The notes beneath the pieces are model-generated. The model was not told the origin of the DNA. It ran no database searches and worked only from the letters and a program-made list of their open reading frames with translations. This document shows, one piece after another, positions 22,831-30,290 of a stretch of DNA of 64,000 bases (the stretch's first letter is position 1; every line of letters begins with the position of its first letter). Origin of the DNA: a virus; the IMG/VR virus record IMGVR_UViG_3300035698_014170, positions 1-64,000 of that record; one strand, written 5' to 3'. A program made the position numbers and the translations under genes.

Positions 22831-24030
22831 ATGAACGAATTCGAATACGTATTAGAATCCTTAAAAACAGCTAGAGAAAAGTATCTCAATACTGGAAAGA
22901 TTTCTAAGGATTACTTTGGTTATTTATTAGAACAAGATCCTTCTAAAAATAAAAAATATCTCGAATGGATGTGTAAACAAATAGTTGACGGATATAACAG
23001 ACTCGAACATCTTAAAGATACAATACAATACTTCGATACCCTTGTTAATAAGAATAAGATTAAAGAAAAAGATATTAATTATTACAAATCTGTAGAAGAC
23101 GTTGAAGAAGTAATAGCAGATGTTAAGGATAAGCTTTCAAAAACAGAAGTTAAGAAATCTGTTAAATTAAAAGAAGCTGATAAAGTATATGAAGACGATA
23201 GATTAGTTGTTATAAATCCTCATACGCATAAAGCTGCTCAGTTATACGGCAAAGGAACTCAGTGGTGTATAACATCCGAAGACGATCATTATTGGGTTGA
23301 GTATACATTACAAGAAGGAGTTGAATTTTATTATGTTATATTTAAAAAGGACGTTGAAGGAGCTAGTTGGCCGAGTACTTTATCTGCTGAATTTAGTAAA
23401 GGCGATAAATTTGCAATAGCTTTATTTCAATCAGAAAATAATGTAGAAGTTTACGATGCAGAAGATAAAAAAATAGATATAATGGCTGGTAAGACAGGTT
23501 CATTTAATCCAATACGAGAAGTTGCTCAGATGTTTGATATACCTGAAGATATACTCGTACCTAAGGATTTAAATGATTGGTTAGACGAAAAACTGGAAAA
23601 GGGACTTGAAGGTCTTGAGGAATATGTAATTGACCAGTTAAAGTATAATTATCAGTTACAATCGACAGCGGAAATTGATCAGGAGAGTTATGAAGAATAT
23701 GGTTCATTAGTCGATTCAAGTTCAGGCGAAATTATCCCTTACTTATTTCTAAAAACGGAACTTACAGATAATGATTTTGAGGATATGGCATCAGGGATTA
23801 TAAGTTGGGCGTCGGATGAAGGTTTAGTTGAAGAAGTATACGATGCAGAAGATATTTCTGACATGCTCTTTATAGATAGTGTGGCTATAACAACAGCTGT
23901 TCAGGAACTTAACTACGGAAGTACGTCACTTCCGGAAAGTGAAGAACGAAAACGAATGGATATCGAAGGTCAGCAAAAGATGGAATTTGCAAAAGAAAGT
24001 ATTGCTATAATCGAAAGTATAGGTTATTAA
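22831..24030 (+). CDS. Phage protein with G-T-x-W-C-I-T core domain, candidate internal head protein
   Basis: 399 residues. The N-terminal 105 are helical and charged; a domain follows at about residues 115-215 with the pattern D-D-R-L-V-V-I-N-P-H-T-H...Y-G-K-G-T-Q-W-C-I-T-S, which I recognise only as a recurring domain in uncharacterised phage proteins. The C-terminal 150 residues are acidic. V-K-L-K-E-A-D before the core domain fits an (I/L)-x-E prohead-protease site. The gene starts directly at the previous stop and overlaps the next start (TAATG). Confidence 0.5.
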   Translation: MNEFEYVLESLKTAREKYLNTGKISKDYFGYLLEQDPSKNKKYLEWMCKQIVDGYNRLEHLKDTIQYFDTLVNKNKIKEKDINYYKSVEDVEEVIADVKDKLSKTEVKKSVKLKEADKVYEDDRLVVINPHTHKAAQLYGKGTQWCITSEDDHYWVEYTLQEGVEFYYVIFKKDVEGASWPSTLSAEFSKGDKFAIALFQSENNVEVYDAEDKKIDIMAGKTGSFNPIREVAQMFDIPEDILVPKDLNDWLDEKLEKGLEGLEEYVIDQLKYNYQLQSTAEIDQESYEEYGSLVDSSSGEIIPYLFLKTELTDNDFEDMASGIISWASDEGLVEEVYDAEDISDMLFIDSVAITTAVQELNYGSTSLPESEERKRMDIEGQQKMEFAKESIAIIESIGY

Positions 24031-26935
24031 TGAACGAATTATTCGAACAAATATTATTAGAAACCGACTATAAGGGCGTAGTCCGCAAGCAAAGATCTAT
24101 CAATCGTTTGTTTCCTGATTGGAGTGATAAGGTTAAAGGAATTGCTAAGATGGGCGGACTTCGTATGAAGTCTTCTAATGAAACGGAATGGTATTTTAAA
24201 ATACATAGTGGCACAACAGCAGGTAAAACATACGATGTTCATCTTCAATTTAAGAATGTTCAGAATTATTATCCAAGCATGTTAAGGATAGAAGGCTTTG
24301 GGTTAAGGATAAAAGTAGAATTGATCGTAGAAAACTTGCAAAGAAGATGCTTTATAACGTAGATATTGCATTCGATTGTTCTTGCCCAGCATTCCAATAT
24401 TGGGGCGGTGCTTATATTACTTCTCTTCCTAAGTACGCAGCAAAATATGGAGATGCAGAAACCAGGGCTCCTAATGTTAGGAACCCAAAACAATATGGAA
24501 TGGTGTGTAAACACCTTCAGAATCTGATAAACGTACTTCCTTTTTATGAAAGTACTATGGCACAGTGGCTTACTCAATTTTATGACAAGCAGATAACTGA
24601 GATAGAAGCAAAAGCTAAAGAGGAGTATGGTTCGTTCAAAGCAGCTGGAGCTGAATTAGGTAAAAGAAAAGAAGAACCTGCTGAGCCAGAAGTTAAAGTA
24701 AAAGAACCTGGTAAAACAATGCGTACTAGTATTGTTAAGAATAAATTAAAAGATAAGGGATTAATAGATAGGATAGTAAAAGAAGGCGTAGAAGATAGAC
24801 TGGGAAACTGCTATCCGTTATCAGGAAGATATGTTCAAGCTCATCTTGATGCTATATTAGTACATGGTTCAATTAATGGTATAAGGTTTACGGGAAAAGA
24901 TTTAGACAATCCTCATGCATGGGTTGAAGAAGGCGACGAAGTATATGATCCAGTTTGGGATAAAAGACTTCCTAAAGAAGCCTATTATGGGATAATGCAG
25001 GCTAAAGTAATTAAGAAATACACGGACGAAGAAGCAGCCTTAAAAATGATTAGATCTCAACATTGGGGTCCTTGGGATGATATAAAAGAAGCTTGGCAAA
25101 AAGTAGGAAGAAAAACTTATAGCAATCAAGTAGGTAAATATTTAATAACTTTACGACCAGATCGTCCTACAGCAAAAATGCCTTGGGGAAAATCTTATTC
25201 TATATTTGTAGCAGAGGTTTGGCCAGGCGAAAAGAATGTTTGGAAAAAAGTTGAGAACTTTATGAGTGTAGGTTCTCTTACTCAAGCCAAAAAGAAATCC
25301 GAAGAATGGTTAGTAAGTAACGGGTTAAACGAAGATTTAAATTTTCGTGATACAACGGATATCCCTCATTATGATAGTATGATTAAGAATCCTGAGTATT
25401 TCAAAAAAGAAAAAGGAGCAGAATTTGAGATAGTAGAAATGTCTCCTAATGATTATCTTTCTATAGTTATAGACGGAATGTGGGCTGGGTCTGCTAATCT
25501 TCGAAGAGATTATAAAAACGATAAAAGTATTTTTACAAGAATATTATTAAAAGGTAGACTTAGAGATATTAGAAAATACGCTAAAGAATTTTGGAGTACT
25601 GTTTCTGACGTTCATATGCCCTTTCTAGATTTCGGAGTATCTAATTGGCTTTCACAAGAAGGACTTCATCGAGCAATAGTAGCTAGAAAACAGAATATTT
25701 CTACAATGCCTGTTTTAATTGTTTTTACTAACGTTTCCAAAAAAGAAATAGTTAAAAGGTTTCCAAAATTAGGAAAGTACGTTACGAACGAAAGTATAAT
25801 AAAAGAGGCTTTTGAATATAGTTGTGGTTGGATTACTCCGCAAGGAGAGTATGAAGGCATAGGTAGATTGAGTCATAGTGATTTCGCAGAGCTGTATATG
25901 GAAGAAAAAGGGATTTCCTACTCAGTAGACGATGAACTTACTATTTTCGGTAAGGTTTCCAGATATATTCGAGTTACAGCATCCAAGGATTCTTTCAGTG
26001 AAATAAACTTTGAAATTATATCTCCCAAGGTTACTGTAGCCCAATTATTAACTATACAGGAAAAAGCTGTAAACTATGAATCAGTTTATTGGGAGGATAT
26101 AATTAGTAGGGAGTATGGAGAAGATTTAAAAACATTCGTTATTTATATACGAAATACATATTTAAACGAAAGTATAATAAAAGAGACAAGAAGGCAAGAA
26201 TTGTGGATTAGTAAAGGTATTTACGGCTCTAATATAGATCCAGCTATAAAAACAGCTTCTGTGGAAGAAGTAGCTCGTACAGCTGGAGAATGGGCTGGAC
26301 GCGAATGGCGTAGAAGAACTGCTTTAATAAAAAACGGAGAAAGTGTAAATCCTACATGGGGCGATCCTGATAGTAGGGTATCTTGGTCTGACATAATTGC
26401 ACAGCTCGACGAGGCCGGCGTGACAAAACGTCCTGAAATACAAAAAGCTTTGAAACCTTTAGGCGGAAGAATTAGAGAACTTTCTCAACCTGTTTTTAAT
26501 AAAGCTAAGAAAAATGCTAACGAAAGTATAATAAAAGAGGACGCAGCAGAAGCTACTGCTTTTGCAAAAGAAGTTATGATAGCTCTTGAAGCTAATGACG
26601 ACGCAGCTTTAGAAAAAGCATTAGGATTTGAACCTGGCGAAGAAGAAGCGGTTATGTCAAAAGCAGATAGTTTAGTTAAGGATTTAAATGGAATGATTGC
26701 TAATAATAAAAGTTTACAAGAAAGTAACGCTTTTCAGATTGTCTCTTATAACTCTTTAGGAGAATTAACTATTTTATCTTCTAAAGGCGTAAGATATCTT
26801 ATTAGTAAAGTTAATCCTTTTGTTCATAAAAAAATTAAAATGTATCTTAGTCATAAAAATTATGGTCCTGCTTGGCAGATGTTTAATAAATTTCCTGTAG
26901 AGAGACTTGAAAATGAGAACAGTAAAACTAGATAA
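24030..26935 (+). CDS. Multidomain polyprotein-like gene: SWIM finger, papain/transglutaminase-like and ParB-like domains (frameshift near 24300)
   Basis: Two overlapping frames (24030-24362 and 24347-26935) read as one protein of about 968 residues if one base is added at TTTGGG (24297-24302). The joined part gives a SWIM zinc finger (C-S-C-P-A-F...C-K-H-L) at about residues 110-165. Next comes a domain with G-N-C-Y-P-L-S-G, H-A-W-V-E and V-Y-D-P-V, a Cys-His-Asp layout like papain or transglutaminase folds, then a ParB-like Q-E-G-L-H-R-A-I segment. Three linkers N-E-S-I-I-K-E (25787, 26165, 26519) precede modules of about 126, 118 and 130 residues. The N terminus M-N-E-L-F-E-Q-I-L-L-E resembles capsid-targeting peptides. 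I infer an internal head polyprotein. Confidence 0.55.
25787..25807 (+). repeat. NESIIKE linker repeat 1
   Basis: AACGAAAGTATAATAAAAGA plus G, identical at all 21 bases to the copies at 26165 and 26519. Encodes N-E-S-I-I-K-E followed by Ala. Ends in I-K-E, an (I/L)-x-E match to the T4-type prohead protease consensus. Confidence 0.7.
26165..26185 (+). repeat. NESIIKE linker repeat 2
   Basis: Second identical 21-base copy, followed by Thr. It separates two modules of the gene at 24030. Confidence 0.7.
26519..26539 (+). repeat. NESIIKE linker repeat 3
   Basis: Third identical 21-base copy, followed by Asp. The central AGTATAATAAAAG also resembles the intergenic AGTATAATAAAGA motif, so a promoter role cannot be excluded. 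Confidence 0.7.
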
Positions 26936-27050
26936 AGGGTTAAAAGATTGGTTAAGAGCGTACGAAATGGAAGAAGATCTTAAGTTTCGTAGAGGAGACT
27001 ACGATGTGCCCTTATATTATTCGGATAAACAGGAAGACGATAAACAATAA
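26913..27050 (+). CDS. Hypothetical 45-residue protein
   Basis: ATG 26913 overlaps the end of the polyprotein gene, with AGAGACTTGAAA upstream, and the frame ends at TAA 27048-27050. The product is charged and helical. No family recognised. Confidence 0.45.
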   Translation: MRTVKLDKGLKDWLRAYEMEEDLKFRRGDYDVPLYYSDKQEDDKQ

Positions 27051-27069
27051 GTACTCATATAGGTCTTTG

Positions 27070-27075
27070 TATAAT
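27070..27075 (+). promoter_or_regulatory. Possible promoter -10 box (TTTGTATAATAAAGAG)
   Basis: TATAAT in the same local context (TATAATAAAGA) as 4835 and 5062, in the 158-bp gap before the gene at 27209. No clear -35. The stronger signal in this gap is at 27138. Confidence 0.3.
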
Positions 27076-27137
27076 AAAGAGTTACTACGTTTTTAGCAAG
27101 ATTTTAAGGAAAAGTATAAAAATTAATATTTTTTTTC

Positions 27138-27165
27138 TTGGACTTTTAGAATAATAGGTTATAAT
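27138..27165 (+). promoter_or_regulatory. Sigma70-type promoter with leader duplicated from 5447
   Basis: TTGGAC (27138-27143), 16-nt spacer, TATAAT (27160-27165). The leader from about 27176 to the start codon (GAAAAGTTAATAATTTAGAAAGGATTGAAAA) repeats the leader before the gene at 5517. Same spacing, same leader, different gene: a duplicated expression cassette. Confidence 0.6.
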
Positions 27166-27208
27166 AAGTTTAATTAGAAAAGTTAATAATTTAGAAAGGA
27201 TTGAAAAG

Positions 27209-27451
27209 ATGGAAAATCATAAGGCAGGAAAGAAAATCGATAAACGAACAATAAAATTGGGGACCTACGTAAGAGTTCAATATGACGATGCTGTATGTGA
27301 TGGTTTGGTTATTGAAAATTATCGAGACGAGACTAGCATGAAAGTGTTTTTTCCGACCGACGGAGTAATCGATACTGTCTCCCGAAATCAAATTTATAAA
27401 ATCGGAAATACGGCAAAATTTGATTTGATAAACTCCGGACTGTGGGATTGA
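27209..27451 (+). CDS. Hypothetical small beta-barrel protein
   Basis: 80 residues with strand-turn-strand alternation (T-Y-V-R-V-Q-Y-D-D...G-L-V-I-E-N-Y...M-K-V-F-F-P-T-D-G-V-I), reminiscent of SH3-like barrels. AGAAAGGATTGAAAAG precedes ATG 27209. It is the first gene behind the promoter at 27138. Function unknown. Confidence 0.55.
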   Translation: MENHKAGKKIDKRTIKLGTYVRVQYDDAVCDGLVIENYRDETSMKVFFPTDGVIDTVSRNQIYKIGNTAKFDLINSGLWD

Positions 27452-27498
27452 CAAATTGAAAAGGATAGAAAGTTGAATTTATTGAAAGGATAGATAAG

Positions 27499-27654
27499 AT
27501 GGTTACTAAAGGAAAATGGAAAAGTGTATATCATAAACAATCAGATACTTTTATTGTTATCGACGAAAACGATATGGTTGTAGCTAGTCATTGCACCGAA
27601 CCCGATGCCTGTTTTATAGCTGCTGCAAAGGAATTAGTAAAAGAGCATGGATGA
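27499..27654 (+). CDS. Small DUF1508-like protein
   Basis: 51 residues from ATG 27499 (GAAAGGATAGATAAG upstream) to TGA 27652-27654. The pattern K-W-K-S-V-Y...F-I-V-I-D-E-N-D-M-V-V-A-S-H...C-F resembles the DUF1508 unit of the gene at 22657. Weak family call because of length. Confidence 0.45.
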   Translation: MVTKGKWKSVYHKQSDTFIVIDENDMVVASHCTEPDACFIAAAKELVKEHG

Positions 27655-27885
27655 TATAAAAAAGCTTTAGAAAATATTATTCCAATCGGCAGCTGTGTAC
27701 GATATTATGACAAAACAAAAGAAATACCTGCGATACATAAGAAAGCTAGAAATAAAAACGGAGCTTTTTTAACGAAAAATAAACAATTTTCTTTTGAGTC
27801 AGGTTGTTATAATTACGAATCTATTAATTCTTTTATTGAACAACAACTAAAACCAAAAATTAAGGACGGTAAAACATGCATTTAA
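27647..27885 (+). pseudogene. Small gene interrupted by a one-base frameshift at an A run
   Basis: ATG 27647 (overlapping the previous gene) reads M-D-D-I-K-K-L then TAG 27668-27670. The -1 frame continues for 72 codons (A-L-E-N-I-I-P-I-G-S-C-V-R-Y-Y) to TAA 27883-27885 with no start of its own. The break is in six A (27658-27663). The sequence ATA-AAA-AAG is a textbook A-AAA-AAG slippery site, so programmed -1 shifting would give the full 78 residues. However, other single-base losses in this window make a contraction error equally likely. Confidence 0.45.
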
Positions 27886-27974
27886 TTTTAGCCTTAGAAA
27901 CTACTAGTCTTGTTCAAATTACAATAGCCGTTTGGATGATTGTTATTGCTTCTTTTGCGTCTTGGAGACCTTAA
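27876..27974 (+). CDS. Tiny membrane protein (32 residues)
   Basis: ATG 27876 after GGACGGTAAAAC, ending at TAA 27972-27974. Residues about 3-28 are a single hydrophobic span. Short, but the ribosome site and position between genes support it. Confidence 0.4.
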   Translation: MHLILALETTSLVQITIAVWMIVIASFASWRP

Positions 27975-27977
27975 AAA

Positions 27978-28808
27978 ATGTTCGATAGTTTAGCAACAAA
28001 TTTAATTCATTTAAAAGAAGATACATCTATGTCGTCAATATCGTTTTTACCTTCTGGATTAGGAACAGTTAAATCGGCTATTGCTTCTCTTGCAAAACAA
28101 ATGCCGGAATGGGATATTGAAATACTGGAAAGTGACGACGGTAAGAAAGTTTATTTTGGCGAAAGTCTTTGTATAGATGTCCCAAACGAACATTGGATAG
28201 ATTTTTTAAGCTTATTTGATAACTGTGATATAACGAATAGGCGTATAAATCTGAGTACTGCATTAAACGAAGCTATGGAAGAAGAGCTATCAGATCTTCT
28301 AAAGAATTTGAAGCCACAATTAATTAGAACGTTTTCAGAAGCGCCTTTAGACGAAGTACAATTGGATTTGAATAGATGGAAGAATAGATTTGGAATTGAT
28401 AAATACAAAGCACAAAACGTTCTTGTATCTTATCAGAATAAAAAGAACGATCTTCGGAAACTTTATAACGGGTTGCTAAAAGCTTACAAAACTGATAGGG
28501 GCAATCTTGAGATGCTTATCGAAGCATTAAAAGGTAAAACGTCTCTTGCACCGTTTGAAGTATTTAATGATCATAAATTCATATACGGAGCTAGAGTATT
28601 TTCTAGATTTCACGGAGTGAAGATTTTGTTCGAAGCAACAGTAAGTCCTGAGTTTAATATGTCCGAATCTGTTTATATAGATGATCCAGATGTAATAGAT
28701 ATCTTAGAAGAACAGCCTAGAGGATATAAAATTGTAGGGAACGTAGTATATCCAAAAGGTCAACGGTTTGCAGAAACGTTTTATAAAATATTGGAAGAAG
28801 CTATATAA
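27978..28808 (+). CDS. Hypothetical protein, candidate internal head protein
   Basis: 276 residues without recognised domains: an alpha/beta N-terminal part, a helical middle (residues about 115-190) and a beta-rich end. The N terminus M-F-D-S-L-A-T-N-L-I-H-L-K-E followed by Asp looks like a short capsid-targeting peptide ending in an (I/L)-x-E cleavage site. This is inference from the protease consensus; direct homology is not visible. The stop overlaps the next start. Confidence 0.5.
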   Translation: MFDSLATNLIHLKEDTSMSSISFLPSGLGTVKSAIASLAKQMPEWDIEILESDDGKKVYFGESLCIDVPNEHWIDFLSLFDNCDITNRRINLSTALNEAMEEELSDLLKNLKPQLIRTFSEAPLDEVQLDLNRWKNRFGIDKYKAQNVLVSYQNKKNDLRKLYNGLLKAYKTDRGNLEMLIEALKGKTSLAPFEVFNDHKFIYGARVFSRFHGVKILFEATVSPEFNMSESVYIDDPDVIDILEEQPRGYKIVGNVVYPKGQRFAETFYKILEEAI

Positions 28809-28966
28809 TGGATGAGATAGAAAGAGCAGCTTTTGAAATGTTCGGAAGTTCGAGTATTCCTAGGAATGCCGGAGAAGAGTATGCCGTAAGGCAAACAACT
28901 GAACAACATTCTCCTAATTGTAAATGTTCAATGTGTATTTACGAAAACGAAATGGAACAAGCTTAG
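28808..28966 (+). CDS. Hypothetical 52-residue protein
   Basis: ATG 28808 overlaps the previous TAA and the frame ends at TAG 28964-28966. A C-terminal C-K-C-S-M-C cluster suggests metal binding. No family recognised. Confidence 0.5.
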   Translation: MDEIERAAFEMFGSSSIPRNAGEEYAVRQTTEQHSPNCKCSMCIYENEMEQA

Positions 28967-28972
28967 TATAAT
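28967..28972 (+). promoter_or_regulatory. Possible promoter -10 box (TTAGTATAATAAGAATAAAGG)
   Basis: TATAAT directly after the stop of the gene at 28808 and 26 nt before ATG 28993, in the TATAATAA context seen at 4835, 5062, 5469, 27070 and 27160. No -35 seen. Confidence 0.3.
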
Positions 28973-28992
28973 AAGAATAAAGGAGTGTAAAA

Positions 28993-29181
28993 ATGAGTAA
29001 AATGAATGGTTTTTTAATCAGTTTAATTACATATTTGTTCGGACTTTTTATAGGGTTTTTAATACTTAATTCTGTCACTGATAAAGCTATACAAAAAGGT
29101 TTTTTTATAAAAGATAATAAAACGTATAAAGTTGTATTATACGACGATTTAAAAACTCCAGATGTACGAGGTGTAAAATGA
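28993..29181 (+). CDS. Small single-span membrane protein, paralogue of the gene at 1381
   Basis: 62 residues with one hydrophobic segment at about residues 7-27, then K-G-F-F-I-K-D-N-K-T-Y-K-V-V-L-Y-D-D-L-K-T-P, which parallels the tail of the gene at 1381. AAAGGAGTGTAAAA precedes ATG 28993. Its stop overlaps the next start (ATGA), as in the paralogue. Role unknown. Confidence 0.55.
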   Translation: MSKMNGFLISLITYLFGLFIGFLILNSVTDKAIQKGFFIKDNKTYKVVLYDDLKTPDVRGVK

Positions 29182-29366
29182 GTAGACCCGATTTTGTAAC
29201 AGAAGAACATTTAGATTATTTAGACGAGTTAAGAGAATCAGGTGTAACGAATATGTTTGGAGCAGCACCTTATTTAAGAGAAGCTTTTGATATTTCAAAT
29301 AAGGACGATAGAGCAGGGGAAATTCTTGATTACTGGATGAAATCATTTGGAAAAGAAGGTAGGTAG
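29178..29366 (+). CDS. Small conserved phage-type protein (E-H-L-x-Y-L-D-x-L-R-E-S-G)
   Basis: 62 residues: T-E-E-H-L-D-Y-L-D-E-L-R-E-S-G-V-T-N-M-F-G then G-E-I-L-D-Y-W-M-K-S-F. I recognise this as a small helical protein common in phages and prophages with no assigned role. It is coupled to the membrane protein upstream by ATGA. Confidence 0.6.
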   Translation: MSRPDFVTEEHLDYLDELRESGVTNMFGAAPYLREAFDISNKDDRAGEILDYWMKSFGKEGR

Positions 29367-29372
29367 ATTAAT

Positions 29373-29477
29373 ATGAATAAGCCAAGAGAACAAATTGACG
29401 AAATATTTGATATTGCCTTAGAAGTAATAGAAGCTGCAGAAGATATAGATAAAAAGTTATACATTATTGCGGGGTAG
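29373..29477 (+). CDS. Possible 34-residue peptide
   Basis: ATG 29373 after AAGGTAGGTAGATTAAT, ending at TAG 29475-29477 inside the first tRNA gene. The sequence is an acidic helix. The overlap with the tRNA makes it doubtful. Confidence 0.3.
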   Translation: MNKPREQIDEIFDIALEVIEAAEDIDKKLYIIAG

Positions 29478-29541
29478 AGCAGTCTGGCAGCTCAAGTGCC
29501 TCATAAGCATTAGGTCGTCGGTTCGAATCCGACCCCCGCTA
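29468..29541 (+). tRNA. tRNA-Met (CAT), initiator (fMet)-like
   Basis: 74 nt with anticodon CAT in loop CTCATAA. It follows the layout of bacterial initiator tRNA closely: the same length, an unpaired 1-72 position (T1 opposite T72), an A11-T24 pair in the D stem, and near-identical acceptor, D-loop, variable and T-arm sequence (AGGTCGTCGGTTC). It lacks the three G-C pairs normally found in the initiator anticodon stem (AGTGC/GCATT here). CCA is not encoded. Confidence 0.85.
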
Positions 29542-29549
29542 TTTACAAG

Positions 29550-29612
29550 GGTATAATTATACCAATTAGAAATAATAACGCAGTATACGGGGCGTCAGAG
29601 CCTTTAAATAAA
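29550..29612 (+). repeat. Repeat element copy 4 (8 nt after the tRNA-Met gene)
   Basis: Open frame G-I-I-I-P-I-R-N-N-N-A-V-Y-G-A-S-E-P-L-N-K. GGTATAATTATACC at its start is a perfect palindrome. Not part of any annotated gene. Confidence 0.65.
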
Positions 29613-29629
29613 AAATGTACAGAAGACAT

Positions 29630-29702
29630 TGCAGAGTAAACGAGCGGCTTCAGTTACAGGACTTTGACTCCTGGTACGTCAGTTCGAATCTGACCTCTGC
29701 CG
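29630..29702 (+). tRNA. tRNA-Gln (TTG)
   Basis: Anticodon stem CAGGA/TCCTG with loop CTTTGAC gives TTG. T arm GTCAG-TTCGAAT-CTGAC and acceptor GCAGAG/CTCTGC are intact; position 1-72 (T/C) is unpaired. Weak 1-72 pairing and G73 are normal for glutamine tRNAs. D stem AAC/GTT. Confidence 0.82.
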
Positions 29703-29707
29703 TTAAT

Positions 29708-29778
29708 GTGGATATAGCACAATGGTAGTGTTCCTGGCTTCCAACCAGGGGATGCAGGTTCGAATCCTGTTATCCGCT
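29708..29778 (+). tRNA. tRNA-Gly (TCC)
   Basis: Acceptor GTGGATA/TATCCGC, anticodon loop CTTCCAA in stem CCTGG/CCAGG, T arm GCAGG-TTCGAAT-CCTGT. All arms pair well. Confidence 0.88.
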
Positions 29779-29784
29779 TTTTAT

Positions 29785-29856
29785 TGTGGAGTAGTTCAAT
29801 GGTAGAACGCTCGGCTGTTAACCGAGAAGTTGAAAGTTCGAATCTTTCCTTCGCAG
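29785..29856 (+). tRNA. tRNA-Asn (GTT)
   Basis: Acceptor TGTGGAG/CTTCGCA, D arm GTTC/GAAC, anticodon loop CTGTTAA in stem CTCGG/CCGAG, T arm GAAAG-TTCGAAT-CTTTC. Confidence 0.88.
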
Positions 29857-29868
29857 ATGTTTTAATTC

Positions 29869-29942
29869 GCTGGTGTATCCCAATTGGCAGAGGAGACAGT
29901 TTTAGAAACTGTAGAGTGTAGGTTCAAATCCTACCACCAGTA
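29869..29942 (+). tRNA. tRNA-Leu (TAG) with a short variable loop
   Basis: Acceptor GCTGGTG/CACCAGT, anticodon loop TTTAGAA in stem ACAGT/ACTGT, T arm GTAGG-TTCAAAT-CCTAC. The anticodon TAG reads CUN leucine codons. The variable region is only about 5 nt (AGAGT), whereas bacterial leucine tRNAs normally have a long class II arm. Confidence 0.8.
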
Positions 29943-29946
29943 TTAC

Positions 29947-30019
29947 GGTCCAGTAAACCAACGGCAGAGTTAACGAACTTAAAATTCGTAAAGTGTAGGT
30001 TCGAATCCTACTTGGACCA
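29947..30019 (+). tRNA. tRNA-Leu (TAA) with a short variable loop
   Basis: Acceptor GGTCCAG/TTGGACC, anticodon loop CTTAAAA in stem ACGAA/TTCGT, T arm GTAGG-TTCGAAT-CCTAC, A73. The variable region is again about 5 nt (AAAGT). The two Leu tRNAs share the T stem and short variable region, so probably arose by duplication. Confidence 0.8.
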
Positions 30020-30024
30020 TTTAC

Positions 30025-30100
30025 CTAAGTGTAGGCTAGTTTGGAAAGAGTCGCTCGCCTTGGAAGCGAGATCACGCTGGTTCGAATCCAGCCACTTAGA
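30025..30100 (+). tRNA. tRNA-Pro (TGG)
   Basis: Acceptor CTAAGTG/CACTTAG, anticodon loop CTTGGAA in stem CTCGC/GCGAG, T arm GCTGG-TTCGAAT-CCAGC. Well-formed; last of the seven-gene tRNA cluster. Confidence 0.87.
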
Positions 30101-30123
30101 TTATTTAATTAAAGGAGTAAAAA

Positions 30124-30290
30124 ATGAAACTAAATATTAGAATGTTTATTGCAGCAGCCGGAACAGTAAGTTTCGGATCTTTAGGTACAATGATGCTCTT
30201 ATTAAAAATCAACCTAATGTTAATTTTAATTTGATAGGAGTTTTCTTTATAATAGCTGCTATAAGATTTCTAGCAGGCATATGGGAATAG
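30124..30290 (+). pseudogene. Two-span membrane protein interrupted by a one-base frameshift near 30193
   Basis: ATG 30124 after AAAGGAGTAAAAA opens a hydrophobic protein that stops at TGA after 36 codons. Reading the next frame from about 30194 gives A-L-I-K-N-Q-P-N-V-N-F-N-L-I-G-V-F-F-I-I-A-A-I-R-F-L and ends at TAG 30288-30290. Adding one base at ATGATGCTC yields a sensible 55-residue protein with two transmembrane helices. Probably a base-calling gap. Confidence 0.5.

Noticed and set aside
29541-30100. CRISPR-like array because of regular spacing of repeats with TTCGAAT
   Set aside because: The repeated TTCGAAT/TTCAAAT blocks are tRNA T loops; each unit folds as a tRNA with a different anticodon.
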